From Peromyscus leucopus (lineage: Eukaryota > Chordata > Mammalia > Rodentia > Cricetidae), in the NCBI RefSeq assembly GCF_004664715.2, contig NC_051063.1, positions 69,674,518-69,738,517 on the forward strand: a stretch of DNA of 64,000 bases. The letters are read 5' to 3'. The position numbers were made by a program, and so were the translations under genes. The notes beneath the pieces were generated by a model that saw nothing but the letters and a program-made list of their open reading frames with translations, searched no databases and had not been told where the DNA came from. The first letter of the stretch is position 1. Each line of letters begins with the position of its first letter. Shown here piece after piece: positions 1 through 10,861 of the stretch.

Positions 1-2280
1 CCAGCGATTATCTCCTCGTAGAAATACCCTGTCCAGTGTCCCTTCAGTTACTCCACTTGTGCATATTGAGTTCTCTAGCAGTATGAGCCGAGGGTGGGGG
101 GGGTGGGGGAATCCACCTTCCATCTAACATACATCGCCGTGTTCTTATTCACACGCTTTAAGTGGGGATGGGGGACAGGGACAGAATGGAATCCTTGAAC
201 AATACCTTACACAATGTTATTCTGGTATAATAGAAATATTTTTTAATAAAATAAGTTAAGTCAGGGGGAAAAGAATAGCTTTGACAGGCCTCAAAATTCT
301 CCTTGAAAATTCCCAAAGCTAATAATCCAATGTCTTTCAGTATTCTTTTAGAATCTAAAAATACGCTTATCTCTTCCCCCCCCCCCTGCCCCCCAGTATG
401 TAAGGATTTTCAAAGCCTGCAGCAACACCTTGCTTCCCTTCTGCAGACACCGTGGACCTAACAATGGCACTCATAATGAAAACCGCTCCTAGCCCCACAT
501 CTCCTTTGCAAAGCAATGAGATTTTACTCAGGACAGGAGAGCCCACAGCAGCCACAGCCCTCACTATTGGTTAAACCGAAAGGTGAAAGTTAGGGAACCT
601 TGTGCTGACGCCCAAATTAGCACCAAGGAAGGAGGGAATTTGTCGATTTCAGAAAGGAAATAAATGCCCTACAGTTTTTTAGGTGAATATGGGGATTTTC
701 TAGGGCCCAAATACAGATTCAGACTTGCCCCTAATTCCTGAGTTGGGTTGCAAAAAATTCTGAGTCGATTTCAGTGATTTTTAGAGTGCAGTGGTTCCCA
801 GGCCTACTCGGCAGCCTCTTCCTTTTACCAACCATCTGAAAACAGCATCCTGGAGACACACGGGGCCATCCCCAAGACTCCAGAGACCATGAACAGCCTA
901 CAACACTGCTAACACCATTCTGTGTAAGAACCAAGATTGCTGGGGCTCTTGTGGCTGACGCTGGGCTGCAGTCGTTGTTCTAGAGGAGCAGAGTTCTGGC
1001 CAGGGACTCAGTTGCAGGCTGCTTTATCAACTCCCAGCAGTGTGTCCAGGAAGCAGTCTATGTGTCTGAACAGAGGTGTGTCCATCTTCAAAATGATAAG
1101 AGCAAGTGAGGCATGGACTATGATTATAACCAAATCCTGGTACTTGGGTGCACACTGGAGTGGATTTTAGGAAGGATGAAAGTCCTGCATTCTCAGAATT
1201 TCTCGGCAGTTACAACCCAAAGGTAGGAAGCTGTGTGCTCGTCACTGAGGCTAGAATGGCAGTGTGTGACTGGCTGCCTTTGGGGTCTGTGGCCTGGCCA
1301 TCTACAGGGATGCTGGTCACCAGTCATGTGAAGGAAGATAGATGAGTGGACTTTAGAAAGATGGAGAGTGCCCCTTAGATGTTCTATGGGGAAATGTTCA
1401 CATGAGAACAATGGTTACTTTGGGTTCTGGTTTTTCTACGGCCTAGAGAGGTGGTTGAGGATGCAGATAAACAGGACCAGAAAGGACTGGCCTAGATTCC
1501 TTTAGCATACAAGGAGTGTGACCTGGGAAGGTCCCTAACTGTCAGTTCTTCTGGACAATGCTGGTGTTTTCCCATGGGGCTGATGTCTAGATGTCCATAC
1601 AGCAGACACCTTCGCTGTCACTTGGTACTGTACTCAGAAACATTACTTAAGCTATCCGAAGCCACAGGATAAGAGCGCCCCCAGGCCCCCTGTGCATTGG
1701 ATCCTGGGGTTGCCTCTCAGTGGAAGACTCTTCATCACCACTTCACAGCCAAGGGAGTTCAGGTCCCCAAGGTGAGATGATTTATCCGCAGTGGCAGAGC
1801 AAGACCTGAAGAGTCACCGTTAGCACCAGGGACTCTGTGATCTTACTCAAAGAGAATTAAAAACAGAGGCTAGGGATCTGAAGCTCACTGAGCCACAGGG
1901 CATTGGCAGGCAGGAGAAATGAAAAAGGTGGGCATTTCTACTTCAGAAAACAAGCAGGTGCTTGGGGGGGCCACACTCACATGCCTTTAACCCTGGCCTG
2001 CCAGAGTGAGAAGCTCAGAGAGATTTCACCTGGGGCATTCATTTAAGCTGAGGAGTGGACATCAGCTGCAGAGCCTACGTTCTGCAGGAGCTTCAAATGG
2101 GGAGAAGGGTACAGAAGCACCAGGACCCTGAACTGCAACGTCCCATGAAATGCTAGGAGAAGCATTAGGAAGAAAGTTAGCATCGTACTCAGGAAGAAAA
2201 CAGAGCTTGGTAGGGGCTGAGAGAGCAGCCTGAGACTTAGGCTAGGGCCAACTTTTACTCCTTTAGAAATATACAGACTA

Positions 2281-2640
2281 TGCAGGAGAGATGGATCATC
2301 TGATAAAGTCCTTACCTTGCAAGCATGGGGACCCAAGCCCAGCCTCAGAGCACACATAAAAAACACAGGGCATCCTGCAAACACTTAAAATCCCAGCAAT
2401 GGGGAGGTGGAGACTGGCAGATTCTTGGAGCTCACTAGCAACAAGCCTAGCCTTAGTTGGCAAGTTTCAAGGCCAGTGAGATGATAGACAGACAGACAGT
2501 AAAACAAGGCAGATGGCACATAAGAAATAGTAGATTGATCTCAGGCCTGTTATGTATCTGCATATGTATATGTGTGTACATATACATACACGCATGTACA
2601 GGAGCATGTGTACATACATTAATACTTGCACACATACATG
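2281..2640 (+). repeat. RSINE1/B4-type SINE
   Basis: The start (gagagatggatcatctgata, then gcaagcatggggaccc) matches the tRNA-like head of RSINE1/B4. A diverged B1-like body (aatcccagcaatggggaggt) follows, with a TATGTG/CATA-rich tail. Confidence 0.7.
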
Positions 2641-4529
2641 AGAAATATATAGAAAAATGATTTTATAAACTCATAATTAAGACTAATATTTAAGAGAAAA
2701 GAATTAACCAAAGAAATGAAATGTCTTTGCATCCTTTATTCATGAGCCACCAGGAGCTACAGAAGAATGTGGCCAAGGCATTACAACGTTTACGCAGACA
2801 CAGGTCTTCTGCCCACTGAGAATTCCTAATGGGAGGCATTGTTCTGGATGTCTGGAAAGAGAATAGAGGTGTAGACATGAAAAGGAAAGCTTCAGAGGGA
2901 TTCAATAACAAGCTCTGGGCAATAGCTGTAAACATGGGACCCAGAGATCTTTCTCTTCCATTCAGTACAAGGTGTAGCCTGTTATCTAATGCCAAAGCCC
3001 ACTTACCCAGAAAACCCTGGTCAGGTCCCAATACCTAAGCAAACACAGAATTCTCCACACTTAATGCCATGCGAAGAAAGAACTCAAAAGACGGAAGATG
3101 AAGATTTGTGGTCAGGTTGCAGAAATTGTGTGTAGCTGGGGTTGGGGGTGGGGTTAGGAACTGGAGTGTGGCATCCCATGCCATGAGCCAGAGAAAGCAC
3201 CAGAGCTGGGTATAGGAATGGCCACAAGAAGCAGGCCAGGAGAAGTAGATGACACCACCATCAGCCTAGACGCAGGCCTCCCTACACTCTATGTGGCCCA
3301 CTGGTGGTCCTCAGAGAGGGAGGACTGGAGACGGAGCAGCGGTACAGCTCTGCAGTATCCAGACCCTCTGCTCCTAGCAGACACCAGTGGTCATTAAGAT
3401 CAAAGAAACCTTTGCTCTAAGCCAGCCAGAGATAACCAGACTCTTGACCTTGCAATACTGCCCTGTGCAGGCAGCCCTCTACGGCAGACCCCAAGTAACC
3501 CAGTGTGTACTTTGACAACAAGAAACTGCTAGCAGAGAGCAGTGGGCAAAAATACACATTTTGTTACTTAACAGCCAGGGTTTACCTATCCGGAGTGTGG
3601 GTGGCTGAGGCACACATGTCACCCCCAGGCAGGTACACGGCAACCTGGACAATACAGAGCAAGCGGTAAGGAGAGGCAGGGATCATGGTCACTGTGCCAC
3701 TGAACCCCACTGCCAGGCTTGGTGGCCCTCTCCTATCAAGGCTGCTCTGGGCTGTAGCATATTGGATGAACACAAACAGGAGTCTGCGCAACAGATAAAG
3801 TCGAGTCATTTCGTTAACAAGAACTCAGATTAGATTACTCTGTGATTACATGGTTCCGCGGTGTGATAAATTGGTTAATGACAGGATTCCCAGTGTAGTT
3901 GCTTAATGGGAATTCAATAATTACAGGTGCCCAGGATTGTATGGTAGCCTAGGAGATGCTAGCTACATGCTCTGTTCTAATAACTCAAAAGCTACCTGGG
4001 ACAGTTGCAATGGTCTTGATGTGGAAGACGTGTTACGGCATTAGCTTAGCTAAATGTCACATCTCACAGACCCCTGAAAGGCTCTTGTTGCCTGAATGTC
4101 CAGACTGAGAATTCTTTAATCCTCTCTTTATCAGCACCAGGCCTGATTGTAAAATCTGCAGTCAATACATAATAGTAAGAACAAAGTAATATTTGAACTA
4201 TTCACTGATAGTTAAGGGACCTTTCATAGACCTGTATGTTTGAGAATGTGTTCTTCCTAGAATTTGGTAAGACAGCAATTATCTCTTATTGAACTGAAGT
4301 AAATGGAAGCTCACTGAAGATGAGAGAATTAACTCAACCCTGCTCTCTAGGCTCCTGCAATGAGACAGGATCTCTTACTTTCTCAGGTACCACAGCCCAG
4401 ACAAGCTGGAATGTCACAGGTTCAGAACACTCTAAGATTTGCACTTTGCAGAGCTGTCCCTAGAAGGGGTCTTTTCTCCACTGCCACACATTCTGGACAA
4501 GCAACACGTGACCTCACGGGCTTCACTTC

Positions 4530-4622
4530 TACTTCCTGGAACTGGGAGGATTTGAACAGATTCCTGACAGTTGTCTTCTGACTTCCACACATGTCATGTG
4601 TGGACAGACAGACAGACAGACA

Positions 4623-4674
<52 letters not shown>

Positions 4675-4690
4675 CTTAAAAATAAATGGA
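4530..4690 (+). repeat. B2/B3 SINE tail with (ACAG)n(AC)n
   Basis: The segment gttgtcttctgacttccaca is the 3' body of B3-type SINEs. It runs into (ACAG)n at 4603-4626, (AC)n to 4672 and an A-rich end with AATAAA. Confidence 0.65.
4603..4672. repeat. (ACAG)n(AC)n microsatellite
   Basis: Six ACAG units pass into about 23 uninterrupted AC units. Confidence 0.97.
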
Positions 4691-5674
4691 GAAGAGAATA
4701 AGGCTTCTTGTGGAAGAAAGAGAAAATAGCCATAAACTTGTCTTGACATTAAAAAAGAAAAAACCCTCAGTGATATTACAGTCTCTGACAATAAGAAAAA
4801 TGGTGTGTGGGAATTAAAAATCATAAACTGGTACATTCAATAGGTCTTGAACTTATTTTTAAAACTCCAGATAATATGGCTTTGCTGGTTTGTGTTCCTG
4901 AAATGTCAGAATTTGGCTGGGATTAATGGTTCTCTAAATGGATAGGATCCCGTGTTTATAGATGGTTCTTAGGCCCCCTGGCTAGAGAAAGAATGGTATA
5001 AACATTCACTGAACTCTACTGACATTTAGTCTGGCATCTGGACATGAGGAGAGGGTAGAAGACTCCATAGCCCTAGTCCAAACCATATGATCCAAAAAGC
5101 AGGGGGTGAGAAGAAAACTTCTGCCATGCCACATCACCACAGAAAGCCACATGGCCTGGGAGATCCATTAGGAGTGGGTTCCAGTGGCCCATGACTGCTC
5201 ACCAAAGACGTCAGTAACAACTCTAGTACACTGACAGCATTTCTCACCGAACCGTCCTAAGGAGCAGTGTATATTCTTAAACACATCTCCAACCCTAGCT
5301 TTCTAACACAAACATCCTTGCACACCCCTGCTCCCCCAGTGTAATTATAATCTTGTATCCTTTTGACCAAACATGCTGTGTGCTGCTTCCTGGAAAGCTG
5401 TCCTTGATAGCAAGGAGAACCTTTCAGTAGAGCTAAAGTGATAAACACAAGAGTCCTCCCCAGGGTCTCCTCCTAGCTATGGTCTTTAAGAATGTTGGAG
5501 ACTAGTATGATTGTGCAAGACCAAAGTCATTTGATTCATGGTGCTTTCAGTCCATAGGCTTCTCTGACAGTGGTGGCTGCATCGGAAGAGACAGCTGGAT
5601 GCACTATGTGTCATGACTTCTGATAGACTTTGACTTAACTTCTTTGTGTAAGGCGTATGGATATTGTTCTTGTG

Positions 5675-5745
5675 ACTAGGTGCGCATGTGCAGGTGTGCA
5701 CGCATGGGGAAGCCAGAAGTGGAGTCACACATCTTCCTCTACTGC
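5675..5745 (-). repeat. RSINE1/B3 3' remnant
   Basis: A GTGC/ACGC-rich run followed by ggggaagccagaagtggagt resembles the reverse complement of a SINE 3' end (gacctctggcctccacac). Confidence 0.45.
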
Positions 5746-6235
5746 CCTCCATTCTACTTAAATTTCATTTTTATTCGTAACTTGAGAATTCTGAATAATG
5801 TATTTTTATCATACACACCCCCTACCCCCTACTTCCTCCCAGGTCTACTTCCTCCATACAACTTTGTGTCCTTTTTTCTCCCTACTCATCAAGACCAATT
5901 TGTGCTACCCATTTACTCTTGGATGTTTGGCCTTCCTCCCGAGGCTCAGGGGTCACTGAAGAGGGCACGGAAAGAGTCTAAGAGCCAGAGGCAGTAGATG
6001 ATTACAAGGAAACAGTGTCCTTGGTGCACAACAGGGCAGCTCCACGTGTGAACTCACAGCCACTGAGACAACAGACACAAGCCCTGTGTAAACAAACTTA
6101 AGCCACACAAAGTCCCAGCATGGACAGGAGAGAGGGGTACGAAGTCTTTCCCCCAGCTGAGGCGCTCTAGGCAAATGATAGCTGCTGGCAAAGGGAGAAT
6201 CAGCTGTCTTCAAGAGTAGCCTCTGGTGAGTCGCC

Positions 6236-6458
6236 ATCTTACTTTTGGAGGCAGGGTTTCTCTCCAAACCTGGAGCTCATTGATGGCTAGGCTGGCTGGC
6301 CAATGAGCTCAAGGATCTGCCTGAACTCCGCCCCCAGCATTGGAATTATAGACATACACTTCCACACCTGGCTCATAAGTCAGAGTTCAGGGTTGAACTC
6401 ATATCGTCATGCTGGCACGGCAAGCCCCTTATTCATGAGCCATCTCCCTAGCCCCATG
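6236..6458 (-). repeat. RSINE1/B4 SINE, inverted
   Basis: The B1-like body comes first in reverse (gcagggtttctct ... gcattggaattatagacata), then the reversed tRNA-like head ending atgagccatctccctagccc. It is nearly full length and diverged. Confidence 0.75.
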
Positions 6459-6725
6459 CTATACTGGAAACAACTGTGTACTTTGGAACTTTAAAGACCG
6501 GCCTGTGAATGGAAGTTCCTTTCCAAAGAAAACAAGTGAATTTGGACCAGATCACAGTGCTCAATAGTTTAAAAAAAATACATGATATAGTCAACAGTTT
6601 ATTATTAAACAGTGCAGATATATTATAAATAGACTCTGAATGAACATAACACTGATTGGGGGGGGGGGGGTCCGGTCACCAGATCTCTAGGGTCACACAC
6701 TAACCCTTGTGTTCTGTCTTTCTAG

Positions 6726-6909
6726 TGTGGAGCTGGATTTTAAGCAACAGGAGGACAAACTCCAGCCTGTGCTGAGAAAACTGCACCCAGTCGAGGAAAC
6801 TCAGGTCATCCCTTCGCCTTACACTCAGGAGACTTACTCCTCCACGCCCAAGCAAAAATCCAAAACTGAGTCCAAAAAGCACGGAAGGTGGAAACTCTGG
6901 TTCCTCTAA
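6726..6909 (+). CDS. Insyn2a: INSYN2A (FAM196A) terminal coding exon
   Basis: A polypyrimidine acceptor (gttctgtctttctag) is followed by one base that completes a codon, then 60 codons from VELDFKQQEDKLQPVLRKLH to ...SKKHGRWKLWFL and a TAA stop. I recognise this as the conserved C-terminus of inhibitory synaptic factor 2A, a protein of inhibitory postsynaptic sites in neurons. The tail is rich in Lys/Ser/Thr and ends in an aromatic cluster. In mammals the gene lies antisense inside a DOCK1 intron, and here it is on the opposite strand to the DOCK1 exons. The large 5' coding exon is not in the window and must lie upstream of base 1. The paralogue INSYN2B, nested in DOCK2, is the alternative; the DOCK1 context argues against it. 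Confidence 0.8.
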
Positions 6910-7142
6910 GACTCGTGGGCTTGGGAGTCCCCAGGCCGTCTTTCCAACCCACTGCGATTTAAGTCAGTCCTTTTCCAAAACGGATAGGATCAAGGGAACG
7001 GCGGTGCCGACGCGTGCTCCCTGCTTCTCGCCCTGCGTACCAAAAAGGCCTTTGCACCAACACATAATTAGCAGCAGGGGAGTGACTGTCGCCCCTGGCC
7101 AGCTGTCCTTTGCAGTTCAGTGGTGTGGGGTGTCAAGTCTGA

Positions 7143-7148
7143 AATAAA
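7143..7148 (+). promoter_or_regulatory. Insyn2a: Candidate proximal poly(A) signal AATAAA
   Basis: A canonical hexamer lies 234 bp after the INSYN2A stop codon. It could define a short 3' UTR form. No strong GT-rich downstream element is obvious. Confidence 0.3.
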
Positions 7149-8683
7149 ACTCACGTAATCAAAGATAAGGAAAAACTCTAACCCCTGGCCACCCCCCCCC
7201 CCTCATCTATGAACAAGTATTGAGTTATCAGCGTTCCATGCGCCAGGCTGTCCCTCTGCAGACAGTGGAACTTTCCATTATTTTTGGCCTTTTAATATTA
7301 TTACTTTTTTTTTTTTTTTTTTTAATGAAAAGAGAAAGCAAGCCTCCTATCGGCAAAGGACTTCATTTTTACCTTTCGTTTTGCAAATAAGCAGGGGGCG
7401 AGTGCAGTTTTCAGCACATTTAATTCCGGAGAAAGCACAATTTTTTTCAAGTGGTCGGAGACCATGAATAATCTCGAAAATGTGACTCTATGTATATCTG
7501 CCTTCGTGTGCTGTAGCGCTAAGCCAAGTGACCACATCTCAGTGTCACATTGACACCACAGATTTAGCACCCTCTTCATCTCCAGATGGACGACATGTTT
7601 ACTGCTCATTTTCCAAACGGCCAGCAGCCAGGAACCACCCCCCCCCCCAGCCCCGAGTCAGGATATGCCTTCAATCACTGCAAGCTGACAGGGTCAGAGC
7701 TAATGGACACTAAGCTTTCTTAGGTCTTGTTTTCTAATCTTTGGGTACCCGAAGGCCAAATGATGAATCTGGCAAGAATTTGAAAAGAGACAAAGATACA
7801 CAATGGGTAATATAGTTACCTATAAATCACCGGTGCCTGGGCTGCGGCAGAAAGTGTCTTTGCGGCTCAGTCCCCAGAGACGCTCTTCGTCCCCGACCGC
7901 AGCCAGGTGTTTGATACAGTTCTTTCTGCTTTGTCACTACTGTGCAAGATCTGACCATCTCAGAGAGACACAGCGTGTTTCCCTTAGCTGCTACCAATGG
8001 CCAAACTTACCATCGCCTACATTTAACCTATCAGTAAATTGTATTAAATGGCATACTTAGGGGAAAGCTGTGAATCAAATGTTTTTAGGTATTTTTTAAA
8101 ATCCGCCGTCACACACAAGAGTTCTCTCTTGATTACATATGACAACGTAAACCTCCACTCCTTTATTTTTCACTCATTTCTCTGCACCTTTACAAGTATC
8201 TTTTTTATAGAAAACAAAATCCTCCTGTGAGTTAACGACGTCTCTCAGTGTTCTGCTTCTCATATAGGAAGTGGGGGGTGGGTTGTTCTTTTGCCTTTTA
8301 TTTATCTTTCTTTTTTGTATAACTTAAGATTTGAATAGTTGTGAGCATACCAGAAAAACCTAGTCTTCAGTGTCTGTCCAGCACTCTCAGCTGGAACCCC
8401 AGGCTGACGGCAGCCTCCTAGACCTGATGGCAAACCCAGAGCGGCTCCATTTGGGGAGAGGGTCATGGCCTGCTTTTAATGGCTAGGGGCTAAGGCTCAC
8501 CATGCTTTTCCTCTGGACTCAACAGTTACATTAAGTTCTAAACATTTGAGTTATACAAGGATCTAGAGATCGACAATCAGATCTGGTCTTTAAAAGAAAA
8601 AAAAAAAGCTAAAAGAATATTTTGTGTGAATACTCTTTGGGGGTTACTCAAACCACACTACAGAGGTATGCTTAATTTGAAAT

Positions 8684-8684
<1 letters not shown>

Positions 8685-8717
<33 letters not shown>
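8685..8717. repeat. (CA)n microsatellite
   Basis: About 16 CA units within the proposed INSYN2A 3' UTR, followed by degenerate GCAC/ACGC sequence. Confidence 0.95.
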
Positions 8718-8718
<1 letters not shown>

Positions 8719-9387
8719 ACATGCAGGCGCACGTGCACACATACGCACGCACACGAACACATGCCTTTTAGGAAGTATGCTGTAAGAATTCACATCCATA
8801 GAAGAGCAGTAAACAGACATGCTGGAGGAGAACCCTGACCAAGCTGATCCTGTACCTTGAAGGAAGTGCAATTGTTTTTTGCATATTTAACCTTTAAACA
8901 TGTCTTTCACGTTTTTATACTGTTTTTAACTAACGTTATAAAAATGTTGGCAACCAGTTTCCTCCTCATATGTTTGAAGAATTCCATGTTCTCAGCAAAT
9001 GAAAGGAAGGGTTCAGCAGCTTTCTGTCCAGTGCTGCACATCTGTCTAAATGCAAATATACGTGATGTCACTGTTTTGAGTCTAGATCCCCAAATAAAAA
9101 AGTTAAACATTTTAGAGTCAGAAATGAAACTCTGAAGATAAACTAATTCCTCTTCAAAAGAAAAAGCATCTCCCCAAACAGGAAACAAAATGTATTTTCA
9201 AGCTCATTTCATAGTCAGTCACAATTTCCAACAACAGAGGATGACCCTTCTCCTGGAAAGATTGAAGTCAAAACTTTCATTAAAAAAAAGTAAAAAGTTC
9301 AGTGTCCCCTCCTATGTAGATGTACACATGGCATTACGTATAGAGAGTAAATTATTATACTTGTCATTAAATATTTATTAATTTTTA

Positions 9388-9393
9388 AATAAA
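9388..9393 (+). promoter_or_regulatory. Insyn2a: Candidate distal poly(A) signal AATAAA
   Basis: This hexamer is in an AT-rich stretch, followed within 30 bp by a GT-rich segment (gttttgtgttgtt), a reasonable downstream element. It is the last such signal before the repeat-rich intron sequence resumes. Confidence 0.35.
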
Positions 9394-9779
9394 AAAATCA
9401 AAGTTAATGTTTTGTGTTGTTAGCAAACTTATTTCACAGCCTCTATACTTTGGGAATATTCAAGAAAATAATAATGGGCAGATATTTGGCCTAGAAGGCA
9501 TTCTGATGGGGTCTGGAAAGATGAGACTGTCATGTGCTCTGGGTACTCCCTATATCTCCAAACCCTGACCCAGAGAGGCCACTCTGAAATATTTACCCAG
9601 CACCCTGGCATGGGTTTAGCTACCAGGAACACAAGGTAACATTTTAGGGTATGCAGGGTACATGCTTACAGTAATATGTGCCTAACCTGGGTCTACTTTT
9701 TAAAGAGCATCCAAGACTATTAAACTCACACAGTGCTGCTGCCTTCCATGGCCTAGAGTGGGTGGCTTCTCTCTAGAGT

Positions 9780-9977
9780 AGCAGTTCTCAACCTGTAGGT
9801 TGAGGCCCCTTTGGCAAATGTCTGTCTCCAAAATTATTTATATTATGATTGATAACAGTAGCAAAATTATAGTTATAAAGTAGCAACACAATGATTTTAT
9901 GGTTGGAGGTCACCACAGCATGAGGAACTGTATTAAAGGGTCACAGAAGTAGGAACATTGAGAGCCATTGCTCTAGG
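9780..9977 (+). mobile_element. URR1-like non-autonomous hAT DNA transposon
   Basis: Imperfect terminal inverted repeats (gcagttctcaacctgtaggt ... attgagagccattgc) flank an AT-rich body with the family phrase ttataaagtagcaacacaat and a gaggaactgtattaaagggt segment. It is about 200 bp, as expected for URR1, with no transposase. Confidence 0.85.
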
Positions 9978-10141
9978 GTATCCATCAAGTAGGTCCCTGG
10001 CCCAAGGGGAGTGACTAGCTTTTTCCTCTTTCCTCTGTGTGGGAAACAATCACTCCAGCCTGGATGTACAGCCTTACCAGCTAAGTCCATCCCAATGTCA
10101 ACCAAGAATCTAGAGGTGGCCTGCATCCCCTGTAGGACAAG

Positions 10142-10861
10142 ATGGCCCATCTACAAACACAGGTCACTGTGGATGTGGATATGAGACCTCACTGTCCTCA
10201 CATTTGCCTTGGAATGCCTGGAAATGAAGGAGATGAAGGCAAGTGCTTTGGGCAGAAGGAAGAGAGAGGCCCAATGCATCAGCTCAGACAGATGAGAAGA
10301 ATATTCAGGCAAATTCTAGAATCAGTTCTTAGCCACCTGCTAGGGTCACCTCAGAGTACCTCTCATATAAACACCCAAGTACCCATTCAAGAAGACCGTC
10401 AGAGTTTGAATGGGAGGGATCCAATGTCCAGAAAATCTGTGCCATGTGAGCTCCTGTGTGTCCCACAAGATTGTAGTCTCTGCTGCATAACTGAGTGTGA
10501 CCGACAAGGTGCATGGGTTTCATAGCAGCTGTCCCAGATCAGCTGAAAGAAGTCCCAACCACAGGCAGACAGAGTGAGGCAGGTGCCTGACAACATCAAT
10601 TTCCTTGTGGACCATGACAGGCATGTCACATCCCACACAGACCACCATTCCCTGAAAGAGAAGAGATGCCATCAGATAAAAGAGTTTGGCGTGGAGCCTT
10701 TCATAGAAGTGGGCAAGAATTGGGATCAGCCAACGGCCATGAACTTCAATCACATCATCTGATAGCAGCAGGCCAGTGTATAACTGGCCCACACACTGGC
10801 AGGCTGATTTTATAGGACTGTTTTTATCTGACTCAGTTACCACCAGTGGAGGCAGTTTCAT
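10142..10861. other. Unidentified block with ORFs on both strands
   Basis: A 127-codon plus-strand ORF (10142-10525) abuts a 113-codon minus-strand ORF (10520-10861). The minus reading contains a readable hydrophobic stretch (GLLLSDDVIEVHGRWLIPIL). I recognise neither product. There is no poly(A) tail, splice-flanked structure or family motif. It may be a decayed pseudogene, an old retroelement or chance. Confidence 0.2.

Larger units (their letters stand above)
1..6725. other. Intron of INSYN2A (+) and of DOCK1 (-)
   Basis: I recognise no coding exon here. Contents: a G-rich run near 90-108, a C run at 373-386, an RSINE1/B4 copy at 2281-2640, a B3-like SINE tail with ACAG/AC microsatellite at 4530-4690, RSINE1-type remnants at 5675-5745 and 6236-6458, and a 12-base G tract at about 6659-6671. 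The stretches 400-2270 and 2700-4480 are mostly unique. ORFs are all short and lack splice-flanked coding character. Confidence 0.7.
6910..9410 (+). other. Insyn2a: Probable INSYN2A 3' UTR
   Basis: For about 2.5 kb after the stop codon there are no recognisable SINE, L1 or LTR insertions, only homopolymer tracts and a CA microsatellite (8685-8717). Such repeat depletion is typical of a long 3' UTR. AATAAA hexamers occur at 7143-7148, 9093-9098 and 9388-9393. The last sits in a very AT-rich stretch just before interspersed repeats resume (URR1-like copy at about 9780). Which signal is used cannot be decided from sequence alone. Confidence 0.45.

Noticed and set aside
4603..4672. Regularly spaced repeats considered as a CRISPR-like array
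   Set aside because: They are simple microsatellites with no spacers. The genome is mammalian.
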